Positions 1 through 7,889 of a stretch of 39,122 bases of DNA are shown piece by piece. The translations under genes were made by a program, and so were the position numbers. The notes below the pieces were generated by a model that saw only the letters and a list, made by a program, of their open reading frames with translations, was not told the DNA's origin and did no database searches. This stretch comes from Halioglobus japonicus (GTDB lineage Bacteria > Pseudomonadota > Gammaproteobacteria > Pseudomonadales > Halieaceae): positions 190,937 through 230,058 of the forward strand of contig CACSIL010000001.1 of assembly GCA_902705825.1 (NCBI GenBank), given 5' to 3'. How positions within the stretch are numbered: the stretch's first letter is position 1; each line of letters begins with the position of its first letter.

Positions 1-273
1 AAAAGCCGTTATCCAACCGATTCCAGCGATCACGGTAATCTGGCGATCTTGGTCGCTTTGAGCTTTTTAGTTTTCGAGCTTGGGTACTGGAGTCCCCCAA
101 GCAAGCCAACTCTGCTATCCGCTTCTGACCCCATCCAATATAAAAGCACCGTTTTGCCGCTAGCAGCGCTCCATACAATATTCCGTGTTTCAGCTCAAAA
201 GACATAATGTTATTATAATATAACAATTACCCGACGCATCCCTGTCGGGCGTCCAGTTTGCGGAGGAATACAC
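1..273. other. Upstream region of the first CoA-transferase gene
   Basis: No confident gene is seen. Frame 1 is open from base 1 to a TAA at 205-207, which could be the C-terminus of an upstream protein, but nothing in its translation is recognisable. A 7-bp stem (GCTTGGG at 78-84, CCCAAGC at 96-102) lacks a T-run on either strand. The AT-rich stretch 201-225 holds the first copy of the recurrent 13-bp operator-like motif. A GGAGG ribosome binding site lies just before the ATG at 274. Confidence 0.5.
201..225. promoter_or_regulatory. Operator-like site A (13-bp motif)
   Basis: Bases 201-213 read on the minus strand as ATAACATTATGTC, the motif also found at 7819-7831, 15243-15255 and 21672-21684. 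The site contains a perfect 10-bp palindrome (211-220) and TGTTAT/ATAACA arms at 208-213 and 220-225. It lies about 50 bp before the CoA-transferase start, in the promoter zone. The best candidate binder is the HutC-type GntR protein encoded at 11866-12645; this is inference from autoregulation logic (see site D). Confidence 0.6.
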
Positions 274-1488
274 ATGAGTAACTTGCCACGGCCTTTAGAA
301 GGTTTGCGAGTGGTGGAGATGGGACAGCTTCTGGCGGGACCGTTCACCGGTACGCTTTTGTCCTACTTTGGCGCTGAAGTAATTAAGGTCGAACCTCCGG
401 GAGGTGACCCGATTCGCAAGTGGCGTGTTGTGCGTGGGGACACTTCGCTGTGGTACTACAGCCTGGGCCGCAACAAGAAAAGTGTCACTATGGATCTGCG
501 GGCCGAGAAGGGTCGGCAGCTGGCGCGACAGTTACTCGATACGGCAGACGTGGTGGTGGAAAACTTCCGCCCTGGCTTGATGGAGAGCTGGGGCCTTGGT
601 CCAGAGGATATGAAAAAAACCAATCCGGGCCTCATTTACACGCGTATTTCGGGTTACGGTCAAACCGGGCCCTATGCCAACAAGCCCGGGTATGCCTCAG
701 TGACTGAGGGCTTTGGTGGGTTCCGTTATATCAACGGCGAGCCCGGTCAACCGCCAGTGCGTCCCAATATCAGTATGGGAGACACGCTGGCGGCTATTCA
801 TGCGGCACTGGGTATTGTACTGGCGATTGTGCAGCGCGCACGCCCGGAAACGGAGGGTGGTGGCATTGGCCAGGTTGTCGACGTGGCACTGTACGAGTCA
901 GTGTTCAGTCTGATGGAAGGTATGGTTCCTGAGTTCGATGGTGCGGGCGTGGTGCGAGAGCCTTCTGGTACAACGGTAACCGGCATTGTGCCGACCAATA
1001 CGTATGCTTGTAGTGACGGCAAGCACGTCATTATTGGCGGCAATGGGGACTCGATTTTCAAACGTCTTATGGTCGCGGCGGGGCATCCGCAAATGGCTGA
1101 GAACCCGGAGATGGCCGACAATGAAGGGCGCGTGCGACACGAGCCTGAAATCGACAAGGCTCTCGCCGATTGGTGCGCTGCAAACACTTCTGCCTACATC
1201 ATTGAAACACTTGAAGAGGCGCGTGTGCCCGTTGGTCCGATCTACAGTGTGGAAGACATGCTCGGCGATGAGCACTACCAGGCGCGCGGTATGTTTGAGT
1301 CGGTGGAGATCGATGGGCAGCCATTGAAAATTCCAGCGATTATGCCGAAATTGTCAAATACTCCAGGTCGCACTGACTTTCCCGGGCAGCCCGTGGGCAG
1401 CCACAACGAAGAGGTCCTCAAGGGGATTCTCGGTCTCGGGGATGAGGAAATTGCAGCGCTGGCCGGTGAGGGTGTGATCACCGGATAG
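274..1488 (+). CDS. Family III (CaiB/BaiF) CoA-transferase 1
   Basis: Cytoplasmic enzyme that would move CoA from a donor such as succinyl-CoA to a carboxylic acid. At 404 aa the length is normal for the formyl-CoA transferase/CaiB family. It opens with the Rossmann-like LRVVEMGQLLAGPF block, carries VENFRPG near residue 96 and has the catalytic aspartate at D170 in SMGD. The start is a good ATG behind GGAGG. It ends four bases from the convergently transcribed HMG-CoA-lyase-like gene. Site A lies just upstream. With the neighbouring LeuCD-like hydratase and lyases, the likely substrate is a malate- or citramalate-like diacid, as in succinyl-CoA:citramalate CoA-transferases. The family call is firm; the substrate is inferred. 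Confidence 0.9.
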   Translation: MSNLPRPLEGLRVVEMGQLLAGPFTGTLLSYFGAEVIKVEPPGGDPIRKWRVVRGDTSLWYYSLGRNKKSVTMDLRAEKGRQLARQLLDTADVVVENFRPGLMESWGLGPEDMKKTNPGLIYTRISGYGQTGPYANKPGYASVTEGFGGFRYINGEPGQPPVRPNISMGDTLAAIHAALGIVLAIVQRARPETEGGGIGQVVDVALYESVFSLMEGMVPEFDGAGVVREPSGTTVTGIVPTNTYACSDGKHVIIGGNGDSIFKRLMVAAGHPQMAENPEMADNEGRVRHEPEIDKALADWCAANTSAYIIETLEEARVPVGPIYSVEDMLGDEHYQARGMFESVEIDGQPLKIPAIMPKLSNTPGRTDFPGQPVGSHNEEVLKGILGLGDEEIAALAGEGVITG

Positions 1489-1492
1489 CGTA

Positions 1493-2410
1493 TCAGGCCA
1501 GGGAGCGGCCCTTTTCCAGTTGCAAGCGGCGCCAGCGGTCTGCGCGGCCGCCGGTACAGGTGCCGGTGAGTTCGCCGGCCAGCTGTCCCGCAGCCATCAA
1601 TTTCACCAGGTCTATTCCGGTTTCAAAGCCCATTTGGTGGAGCATCATTACCAGGTCTTCTGTGGCGACGTTACCCGTGGCACCCGGTGCGAACGGGCAA
1701 CCGCCGAGGCCGCCGACTGAAGAATCGAAGTGTCGGATGCCTGTCTGTAGCGCGGAGAATGCGTTGGCCACACCCATGGCGCGGGTGTCGTGGAAGTGAC
1801 AGGCGAGCTTGTCAGCGCCGTGTTCAGCCACCAGATCTGACATCAGTTCTGCCACTGCCAGCGGGTTAGCCGCGCCGATGGTGTCGGCGATGAGCAGGCG
1901 GCTGGCGCCCATGTCCAGAAACTGTCGCGCCATCTTTTTTACTTGCGCCGGGTCGGTTTTGCCCTCAAACGGGCACTCCCAGGCTACCGCAATACAGGCG
2001 ATAACCTCGATACCTTCCTCGTTGGCGCGTTTGATGACTTCTCCGGCAGCCGCCATGGAATCATCGATTGATGCGCGTATATTTTTCTGGTTCATGGTTT
2101 CGGTGGCGCAGACAAAGACTTCCAGTACCTTCGCGCCAGCGTCACGGGCCAGTTCGTAATACTTCATGGTCGGCACCAGAGCGGAGTACCTGACTTTGTC
2201 CGGTGCCGGGAGCTGCCTGAATATCTCCCCGGTACCGGCCATTGCCGGTACGGCTTTCTCTGAGACGAAGCTGCCCGCTTCAATGGCTGTGACGCCGGCA
2301 TCTACCAGCGCCTCTATCAATTGCAGCCGTTGTGCCGGAGTCAGGACAGTGGCCTGATTCTGCAGGCCATCCCGGGGGCCGACATCGTTGATGTATACCG
2401 TGTTATCCAT
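1493..2410 (-). CDS. HMG-CoA lyase-family enzyme 1 (citramalyl/malyl-CoA-type lyase candidate)
   Basis: A 305-aa TIM-barrel aldolase of the HMGL-like family. Visible catalytic elements are R13-D14 in GPRDGLQ, E45, the metal-binding HFHDTR at 205-210, and the glycine-rich loop with C238 (GGCPFAPG). The family cleaves 3-hydroxy-3-methylglutaryl-CoA or related 3-hydroxyacyl-CoAs such as citramalyl-CoA. No leucine-degradation genes (MCC or IVD) accompany it. Instead it sits beside CoA-transferase 1 and eight bases after the cupin gene, with which it probably forms an operon. The context favours cleavage of a malyl-CoA analogue made by a CoA-transferase. The exact substrate cannot be read from the sequence. 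Confidence 0.88.
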   Translation of the reverse strand: MDNTVYINDVGPRDGLQNQATVLTPAQRLQLIEALVDAGVTAIEAGSFVSEKAVPAMAGTGEIFRQLPAPDKVRYSALVPTMKYYELARDAGAKVLEVFVCATETMNQKNIRASIDDSMAAAGEVIKRANEEGIEVIACIAVAWECPFEGKTDPAQVKKMARQFLDMGASRLLIADTIGAANPLAVAELMSDLVAEHGADKLACHFHDTRAMGVANAFSALQTGIRHFDSSVGGLGGCPFAPGATGNVATEDLVMMLHQMGFETGIDLVKLMAAGQLAGELTGTCTGGRADRWRRLQLEKGRSLA

Positions 2411-2418
2411 GTCTCGCT

Positions 2419-3318
2419 CTACATATAGTCCGGACGTTTCATCGGTCCTACTGATTTTGAGCGCACCGGCAAGACAAACTCGGGGGGCTCAGTGTTGGGA
2501 TAACCATCACCCCAGTTTACCGGGTCACCCTTGAGTTCGGCACTGGCGTTATCGGTGTACCAATCGACAAGTTGTCCATCACAACGCAACAGCCATACGG
2601 TGCCTTCTTCACCGGCGGAGAAATCACCGTGGCGAATTCCTTTGGGCCTGAAGAAATACTGCCCCTTTACCATCTCACCGAAGTTGTAATCAAAGGTGCC
2701 GTCAAGGCAGTAGGCCTCCTCGAAACAGGGGTGATGTGCAAGAGGGTGCTCGCGCCAACCCGGCTTGGCCTTGATCAGGCGGGTGTAGAAACCGGTTTCA
2801 ATATCGTGGTACAGCATCTTGATGAACAGCCCCGGTACCGGTGTGCCGCCGCGTTCGAAATCCATCGGGCTGCCGTGCTCTGGGTCGGTCACATCGTACC
2901 AGTCCTGGCCGCCTGCGCTGCATACTGTAAGTTCGTCAAATTCTCTGGCCTCGGGGCCATTGCTGTCCGCCGGGTTGAAGGTCCAGTCACCGTACTCCCG
3001 AAACAGCAGGATAATAGTGCCCGCTTTAACTTTAAGAGCCGGTGTGAGTATGCCCTTGGGCGCACACCAGTAATCGTTGGCGGTGAGGGTTTTGTCGCCA
3101 AGCTGAACCTCGCCTTCGATGATGTACCATTCGGTAAAGGCCGCGTGCAGTCCTGCAGGGCGTGACCAGTCAGTCACAAATTCTACACGCAGGGACGCTG
3201 AACCATCCTCTTCATCGTAGCTCAGGTTTTGTTGTCTGGCATCGCCGGTCGCATGGCTGAATTCAGCGATGTGCCAGATCAGGTCTTTTTCATCGACTAA
3301 TTCTACGTGGGGTCTCAT
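2419..3318 (-). CDS. Double-cupin protein of unknown function
   Basis: A 299-aa soluble protein with two cupin-like halves. The first spans roughly residues 45-110 (EWYIIEGEVQLGDKTL) and the second roughly 180-255 (EEAYCLDGTFDYNFGEMVKGQYFFRPKGIRHG). Histidine and glutamate residues in the second half (HPLAHHPCFEEAY) could bind a metal. There is no signal peptide. It is the first gene of a two-gene minus-strand unit with HMG-CoA-lyase-like gene 1 and is divergent from the LysR gene, which probably controls it. Cupins include dioxygenases, isomerases and sensors, so an oxidative or isomerising role in the catabolic route is possible but unproven. Confidence 0.75.
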   Translation of the reverse strand: MRPHVELVDEKDLIWHIAEFSHATGDARQQNLSYDEEDGSASLRVEFVTDWSRPAGLHAAFTEWYIIEGEVQLGDKTLTANDYWCAPKGILTPALKVKAGTIILLFREYGDWTFNPADSNGPEAREFDELTVCSAGGQDWYDVTDPEHGSPMDFERGGTPVPGLFIKMLYHDIETGFYTRLIKAKPGWREHPLAHHPCFEEAYCLDGTFDYNFGEMVKGQYFFRPKGIRHGDFSAGEEGTVWLLRCDGQLVDWYTDNASAELKGDPVNWGDGYPNTEPPEFVLPVRSKSVGPMKRPDYM

Positions 3319-3442
3319 GACATGGGTTCCTCAATTGACGGATAGAAAATCTACAACCGTTATCCTACAAAAACCAATACATAAATAAAAATTGAAATTA
3401 TGATATAAATATATAGATAAACATCTATGCATAGAGGCGGCT
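3319..3442. promoter_or_regulatory. Divergent promoter region, cupin gene / LysR gene
   Basis: A very AT-rich 124-bp divergent intergenic stretch. The AT tract around 3380-3430 contains short dyads such as CTATGCATAG. This is the normal place for LysR-type autoregulatory and target binding, with T-N11-A-like spacings possible, but no single box stands out. The 13-bp GntR-type motif is absent here, so this unit is probably under LysR control. Confidence 0.45.
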
Positions 3443-4432
3443 ATGAGTCGATCCAAAGACATGACTGAATCGCTTGATTCGCGCCTTCTGGCGCGGCTGG
3501 GTACCCTGCGCCAACTGGAAATATTCCTGAAGGTGGCCGAAGTCGGCGGCATCGCGCAGGCTGCGCAGCAGCTGCACCTGTCCCAGCCCAGCGTGTCGAT
3601 ACAGGTACGCAAGCTCGCCGAGGCGGCCGGCCTGCCTCTGTATGAGGTGATTGGACGGCAGCTCTCCCTGACTGAGGCGGGGCGGCGTGTACAGGAGTCG
3701 GGTCGCGAGTTGGTGGAATTACTGGATCGCCTTGATACCAGCCTGGGCGATCTCAAAGGGGTGAGGGCGGGGCGCCTGCGTCTGGCGGTGGATTCCAGTG
3801 CCAAGTATTTTCTGCCGCAGCTGCTGGGGCCATTCCTGCAACGTTTTCCCGGCATTGAACTCAACTTTGTTGAAGGTAAGCGCAGTGAGTTACTGGAGCG
3901 CATCAAGGACAACCGGGACGACTTGTACATTTTTAACCGGGTTCCCAAGCATCTGGACATTACTCATCACCCCTTTCTGCCCAACCCTCTGGTAGTGGTC
4001 GCGCGCAAGGATAATCCGCTGGCACAGCGCAAACAGCTGACATGGCAAGACCTGGCTGGAGAGCGCATTATTTTGCGCGATACCGGCTCTGGTTCGCGCC
4101 TGGCACTGGATGAGCACCTGGTCAGTAACGCCCTGGTGGTCGAGCGGCCCCTCGTGATGGCGAGTTCGGAGGCGATCAAGTTGTCGGTAATGGCGAATAT
4201 GGGGGTGGGGATACTCTCCGCCTATGCGTTGGTTTATGCCGATGCAGATGGTCTCGTTCAGTTGCCGGTCAGCGGCTTCCCTGTCACTACGCAGTGGCAC
4301 GTCATACATCTCAGGCAGAAACAGTTGTCGCCGGTTGCTGCGAGCTTCTTACAGTTCATGCTGGAGGAGGGTAGAAAGCACCTGCCAATGAAACGTATTG
4401 AAGCCCGCCTGCGACAGGCACGCGGTCGTTAA
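3443..4432 (+). CDS. LysR-family transcriptional regulator
   Basis: A 329-aa regulator with an N-terminal winged helix-turn-helix at about residues 18-80 (LRQLEIFLKVAEVGGIAQAA, then LSQPSVSIQVRKL). A periplasmic-binding-protein-like effector domain follows from about 105 to 305. The ATG at 3443 has a GAGG-type site upstream; an in-frame ATG at 3461 is an alternative. It is divergent from the cupin/lyase unit and precedes the leuCD-like pair on the same strand with a 90-bp gap. It likely activates both in response to a carboxylic-acid intermediate (inference from LysR family behaviour and position). Confidence 0.92.
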   Translation: MSRSKDMTESLDSRLLARLGTLRQLEIFLKVAEVGGIAQAAQQLHLSQPSVSIQVRKLAEAAGLPLYEVIGRQLSLTEAGRRVQESGRELVELLDRLDTSLGDLKGVRAGRLRLAVDSSAKYFLPQLLGPFLQRFPGIELNFVEGKRSELLERIKDNRDDLYIFNRVPKHLDITHHPFLPNPLVVVARKDNPLAQRKQLTWQDLAGERIILRDTGSGSRLALDEHLVSNALVVERPLVMASSEAIKLSVMANMGVGILSAYALVYADADGLVQLPVSGFPVTTQWHVIHLRQKQLSPVAASFLQFMLEEGRKHLPMKRIEARLRQARGR

Positions 4433-4434
4433 GC

Positions 4435-4440
4435 TATAAT
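4435..4440 (+). promoter_or_regulatory. Possible -10 box before the leuC-like gene
   Basis: A perfect TATAAT lies just after the LysR stop codon, with a weak GCGACA -35 candidate 18 bp upstream at 4411-4416. It would give the leuCD-like pair its own transcript. This is pattern matching only. Confidence 0.3.
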
Positions 4441-4522
4441 GCTATGCGTATATATCATTTGGTCTGGCGGGCATTAAAGCTGACTGTCTGGACGCGTGCT
4501 AAAGGAGCGGCAACGTAGAGTT

Positions 4523-5956
4523 ATGGCGCTAACGCTATTTGAAAAATTGTGGCAGGAACACCTGGTTGAATCTTCAGTGGATGGGGATGACCTGATCTAT
4601 ATTGATCGTATCTTTCTGCATGAACGCACCGGCTCTATAGCGTTGTCCAGCTTGGCGGCGGATGGTCGCAAAGTGTTTTATCCCGAGCACGTATTCTGCG
4701 TGATGGATCATATTGTTGATACTTATCCCGATCGCACTGATGACACCACCATGCCCAGTGGTCGTGATTTTATTGTTGCTACGCGCGAGGGTGCCAGGGA
4801 AGCTGGCCTGACGCTGTTTGATCTCGATGATCCGCGCCAGGGTATTGTGCACGTGGTATCGCCAGAACAAGGTATTGCGCAACCGGGGCTGACCCTGGTG
4901 TGCCCGGATAGCCACACCTGTACTCAGGGCGCATTGGGCGCCCTGGCATGGGGTATCGGTTCCAGCGAGGCGGAGCACGCGCTGGTCACGAAAACATTAC
5001 GGGTAAAGCGTCCCGGTACAATGCGGGTGCGTTTCGAGGGTGAGCTTGCACCCGGAGTTACCGCGAAGGATATGATCCTGCACCTCATCGGTCGTTATGG
5101 CGCCGGTGGCGCCTCTGGCTACGCGATGGAGTTCGCAGGCTCGGCAGTGGAGGCTCTGGATATTGAAGGGCGTATGACGCTGTGCAATATGGCGGTGGAG
5201 TTTTCCGCCTTTACCGGGCTTGTTGCGCCGGACAGCAAAACGATTGAGTACCTCCGGGGGCGTCCCTATGCGCCACAGGGTGAGCAATGGGATTTGGCCG
5301 AGGCTCATTGGCGCGGGCTTGTCAGCGATCCAGATGCGGTGTTCGACAAAGAGCTGGTGATAGATTGCGACACGCTGGAGCCGCAAGTGACCTGGGGTAC
5401 GAGCCCGCAGCACACAGTGGCCATCAGTGGAAGCGTTCCCGTACCGCGCGATGCCGATAACGCGGACGATAAAAGCTCAGCCACGCGCCAGGAGCTGGAA
5501 CGGGCGCTGCAGTACATCGGGCTGGAGCAAGGTGTGCCGCTGCAGGGCAATGCCATCGACTGTGCGTTCATCGGTTCCTGCACTAACGCGCGAATTTCAG
5601 ATCTTCGCCTGGCAGCTGCAATCCTGCGCGGAAAGCAAGTGAAAAAAGGGGTGCGCGCGATTTGCGTCCCGGGCTCAATGATCGTTAAAGCGCAGGCTGA
5701 GGCAGAGGGCCTGGACAGGATTTTCACAGACGCCGGATTTGAATGGCGTTCTTCAGGCTGCTCCATGTGCTTTTACGCCGGAGGTGAGCACTTCGGCGAA
5801 CGCGAGCGGGTAATCAGCACAACCAATCGAAACTTTGAATCGCGGCAGGGTCCGCAGACCCGCACTCACCTTGCCAGTCCCGCAACGGTAGCGGCATCGG
5901 CTATAGCAGGGGCTATCGTCGATCCGCGTGGATACCTGCCAGAGGAGTACCGCTAG
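4523..5956 (+). CDS. leuC: LeuC-type hydro-lyase large subunit (aconitase superfamily), probably catabolic
   Basis: Large subunit of a [4Fe-4S] hydro-lyase, 477 aa. Cluster cysteines are C353 (GSCTNAR), C413 and C416 (GCSMC). Family motifs VTWGTSPQ (289-296), PDSHTC (128-133) and STTNRNFESRQG (432-443) are present. The ATG at 4523 matches the usual start of the family (xLTLFEKLW); an upstream in-frame GTG at 4496 lacks a ribosome site. Differences from biosynthetic LeuC are visible: CSMC is followed by FYAGG rather than the usual LAMN, and the N-terminal block reads HERTGS. There is no leuA or leuB nearby. Together with CoA-transferases and lyases this suggests hydration of a maleate-type diacid, as in dimethylmaleate hydratase or citraconase, rather than leucine synthesis. 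It overlaps the small subunit by one base. Confidence 0.85.
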   Translation: MALTLFEKLWQEHLVESSVDGDDLIYIDRIFLHERTGSIALSSLAADGRKVFYPEHVFCVMDHIVDTYPDRTDDTTMPSGRDFIVATREGAREAGLTLFDLDDPRQGIVHVVSPEQGIAQPGLTLVCPDSHTCTQGALGALAWGIGSSEAEHALVTKTLRVKRPGTMRVRFEGELAPGVTAKDMILHLIGRYGAGGASGYAMEFAGSAVEALDIEGRMTLCNMAVEFSAFTGLVAPDSKTIEYLRGRPYAPQGEQWDLAEAHWRGLVSDPDAVFDKELVIDCDTLEPQVTWGTSPQHTVAISGSVPVPRDADNADDKSSATRQELERALQYIGLEQGVPLQGNAIDCAFIGSCTNARISDLRLAAAILRGKQVKKGVRAICVPGSMIVKAQAEAEGLDRIFTDAGFEWRSSGCSMCFYAGGEHFGERERVISTTNRNFESRQGPQTRTHLASPATVAASAIAGAIVDPRGYLPEEYR

Positions 5957-6570
5957 TGGAGAAATTCGAACAACATGAGGGCGTGGCGGCACCGATACTG
6001 CGCGGCAATGTCGATACCGATGCGATCATCCCGTCGCGCGAAATGAAGCGTGTGTCCAAGCTGGGGTTGGGTGAGGGGCTGTTCGCCGGCTGGCGATACC
6101 GTGAGATCGGCGGGCGCGAGGTGAACCCGGACTTTGTCCTCAATCGGCCGGAGTATGCGGGCGCCAGTATTCTGTTATCCGGGTCTAACTTTGGTTGTGG
6201 TTCGTCGCGCGAGCACGCGGTGTGGGCGCTAAAAGAATACGGTATTCGCGCCGTAATCGCGCCGAGCTTCGGTGCGATCTTCGCCAACAACTGTATTCGT
6301 AACGGCCTGCTGCCGCTAGAGCTGGCCGAGCAGGCGATTGCAGCGATAGCCGCGTGGGTGGCCGAGGCTCCGCAGGCCAACCAGCCACTGATTGACCTCC
6401 CCGGGCAGAGTGTAGAGGCCAATGGGCAACGCTACGTGTTCGATATTGAGGCAGGTGCCAAACGTATGCTGGTGGAGGGCCTCGATGCGATTGCGCTGAC
6501 CCAGACTCACTGGCCTGTGATCGAGCAGTTCCATGAGCAGCGCAAACATAAATACCCCTGGGTTTACTGA
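5956..6570 (+). CDS. leuD: LeuD-type hydro-lyase small subunit
   Basis: A 204-aa swivel-domain subunit that completes the hydratase encoded just upstream. Family motifs are NVDTDAIIPS (18-27), FGCGSSREHAVWAL (79-92) and IAPSFGAIFANN (101-112). The start is GTG at 5956, sharing one base with the leuC-like TAG stop, which implies translational coupling and a stoichiometric heterodimer. The C-terminus (HKYPWVY) is intact, and the gene ends 10 bases from the convergent CoA-transferase 2 gene. Substrate specificity follows the large subunit; the substrate is inferred to be a substituted maleate. Confidence 0.87.
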   Translation: MEKFEQHEGVAAPILRGNVDTDAIIPSREMKRVSKLGLGEGLFAGWRYREIGGREVNPDFVLNRPEYAGASILLSGSNFGCGSSREHAVWALKEYGIRAVIAPSFGAIFANNCIRNGLLPLELAEQAIAAIAAWVAEAPQANQPLIDLPGQSVEANGQRYVFDIEAGAKRMLVEGLDAIALTQTHWPVIEQFHEQRKHKYPWVY

Positions 6571-6580
6571 ATAGCCGGGT

Positions 6581-7774
6581 TCACTCGGGGGTGATAATGC
6601 CAGCAGTCAGTAACGCTTCCACGCGGGTGCTGTCGATGCCCAGGCGCTGCAGGTACTCAAGTCCGCCCTGTCCCGGCTTTGGCAGTTGCCGGTAAATACC
6701 CGCTTTCGCGCCGTCAAACTCCACCGGCAGTGCGGGCAGTCGGATGCTCTCCCCATTGTTGAGTTCGATATCCAGTAGGCCGCCAGCCTGCATATGTGGA
6801 TCGTCGACCAGATCGATGGGTTTGTTGATAGGGGCAAAGGGCAGGCCGGCGCGGTCGAGGCGCATGGTCAGTTCATCTATGTCTATCGTGTCAAAAAGTG
6901 CCTGAACTGCCGGAATGATGGTGTCTCGACGCTGTACGCGCGCGTTGTTGGTGGCCAGTGATTCATCTGTCGCCCACTCATCGAAACCGAACTCTTCGCA
7001 AAACCGTTGCCACAGGCTGTCGCTTACGACACCCACGAATACGCGGCTACCTTCTTTGCAGGTGAAGATGTCGTACACCGACCAGGCGCTGCGCCGCACA
7101 CTCATCGGTGGTGGCTCGTCTCCCAGGACACCCTGTTGCGCAATGTGTTGTCCCACCATGAACGCAGTAGTCTCGAACAGTGAGCTGGTGACATGACGGC
7201 CGGTGCCTGTGCGGTGGCGCTCCTGCAGCGCCGACAGGATGCCAATAACGCCGAACATACCGCCGGTAATGTCGATGACAGAGCTTCCCGCACGCATGGG
7301 TTTATCCGGCAATCCCGTCATGTAGGCAAGACCGCCCATCATCTGTGCGACCTCGTCCAGTGCGGTGCGGTGTTCGTACGGTCCGCTGAGAAAGCCCTTG
7401 AGGGAGCAGTAGATCAGCCCGGGGTTATTGGCCCTGAGAGCGTCGTAACCCAGACCCAGTTTGTCCATTGCGCCGGGGCGGAAGTTTTCGACCATAATAT
7501 CGCTACGGCTGACTATGTCCTGTGCCAGGGTAAGCCCTTCGCTGGACTTAAGGTCGAGGCACAGGCTGGATTTGTTGCGGTTGTACATTGCAAAGTAGCC
7601 GCCTCCAGAGCCCTGTAGGCGCCGCGTGTTGTCGCCTTTGGGAGGTTCTATCTTGATCACGTCTGCGCCCAGATCCGCGAGGATCAGGCCTACGGTAGGT
7701 CCCATAACCATGTGAGTAAATTCGACGACTTTGATGCCGTCCAGTGGTCGAACCTTTCCTGTTGTTGCTGTCAT
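6581..7774 (-). CDS. Family III CoA-transferase 2
   Basis: A 397-aa CaiB/BaiF-family CoA-transferase. The start at 7774 is chosen over an ATG 18 bases earlier because GGAGG sits four bases before it. Visible motifs are the LDGIKVVEFTHMVMGP opening, VENFRPGAM, and the catalytic aspartate in GSSVIDITGG (about residue 168 from this start). Its sequence differs clearly from transferase 1, so the two probably act on different acids or with different donors. It is divergent from HMG-CoA-lyase-like gene 2 and shares an operator-like site with it. A transferase-lyase pair is the usual arrangement for activating and then cleaving hydroxy-diacids. Confidence 0.9.
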   Translation of the reverse strand: MTATTGKVRPLDGIKVVEFTHMVMGPTVGLILADLGADVIKIEPPKGDNTRRLQGSGGGYFAMYNRNKSSLCLDLKSSEGLTLAQDIVSRSDIMVENFRPGAMDKLGLGYDALRANNPGLIYCSLKGFLSGPYEHRTALDEVAQMMGGLAYMTGLPDKPMRAGSSVIDITGGMFGVIGILSALQERHRTGTGRHVTSSLFETTAFMVGQHIAQQGVLGDEPPPMSVRRSAWSVYDIFTCKEGSRVFVGVVSDSLWQRFCEEFGFDEWATDESLATNNARVQRRDTIIPAVQALFDTIDIDELTMRLDRAGLPFAPINKPIDLVDDPHMQAGGLLDIELNNGESIRLPALPVEFDGAKAGIYRQLPKPGQGGLEYLQRLGIDSTRVEALLTAGIITPE

Positions 7775-7813
7775 ATTGCCTCCGGATTTCATCGAGCAAT
7801 CTTAAATGATAGT

Positions 7814-7831
7814 ATGTTATAACATTATATC
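7814..7831. promoter_or_regulatory. Operator-like site B (perfect 12-bp palindrome)
   Basis: ATGTTATAACAT at 7814-7825 is a perfect palindrome, and 7819-7831 reads ATAACATTATATC, one mismatch from site A. The site sits in the 115-bp divergent gap, 40 bp from the CoA-transferase 2 start and 65 bp from the lyase 2 start, so one regulator could control both. The likely binder is the GntR/HutC protein of the neighbouring operon (inference). Confidence 0.62.
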
Positions 7832-7889
7832 TTATTGCCTGGCGTGGCGTCTGCAATGCCTTATAAACAGGTCACAGGAGTTTTAAGCA

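Noticed and set aside
78..102. Hairpin at 78-102 as a terminator
   Set aside because: The stem is 7 bp and no T-run follows on either strand.
1..207. Open frame at the window start as the C-terminus of an upstream gene
   Set aside because: 68 codons can stay open by chance, the translation resembles nothing known, and its stop lies inside the AT-rich operator region. It is kept only as a possibility.
3331..3960. 209-aa minus-strand frame opposite the LysR gene
   Set aside because: It is Arg/Ser-rich low-complexity translation antisense to a clear LysR gene, with no ribosome site.
4523..6570. leuCD as part of leucine biosynthesis
   Set aside because: No leuA or leuB is adjacent, the LeuC cluster surroundings differ from the usual residues, and the neighbours are CoA-transferases and lyases. 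A catabolic role fits better, though genome-wide data could overturn this.
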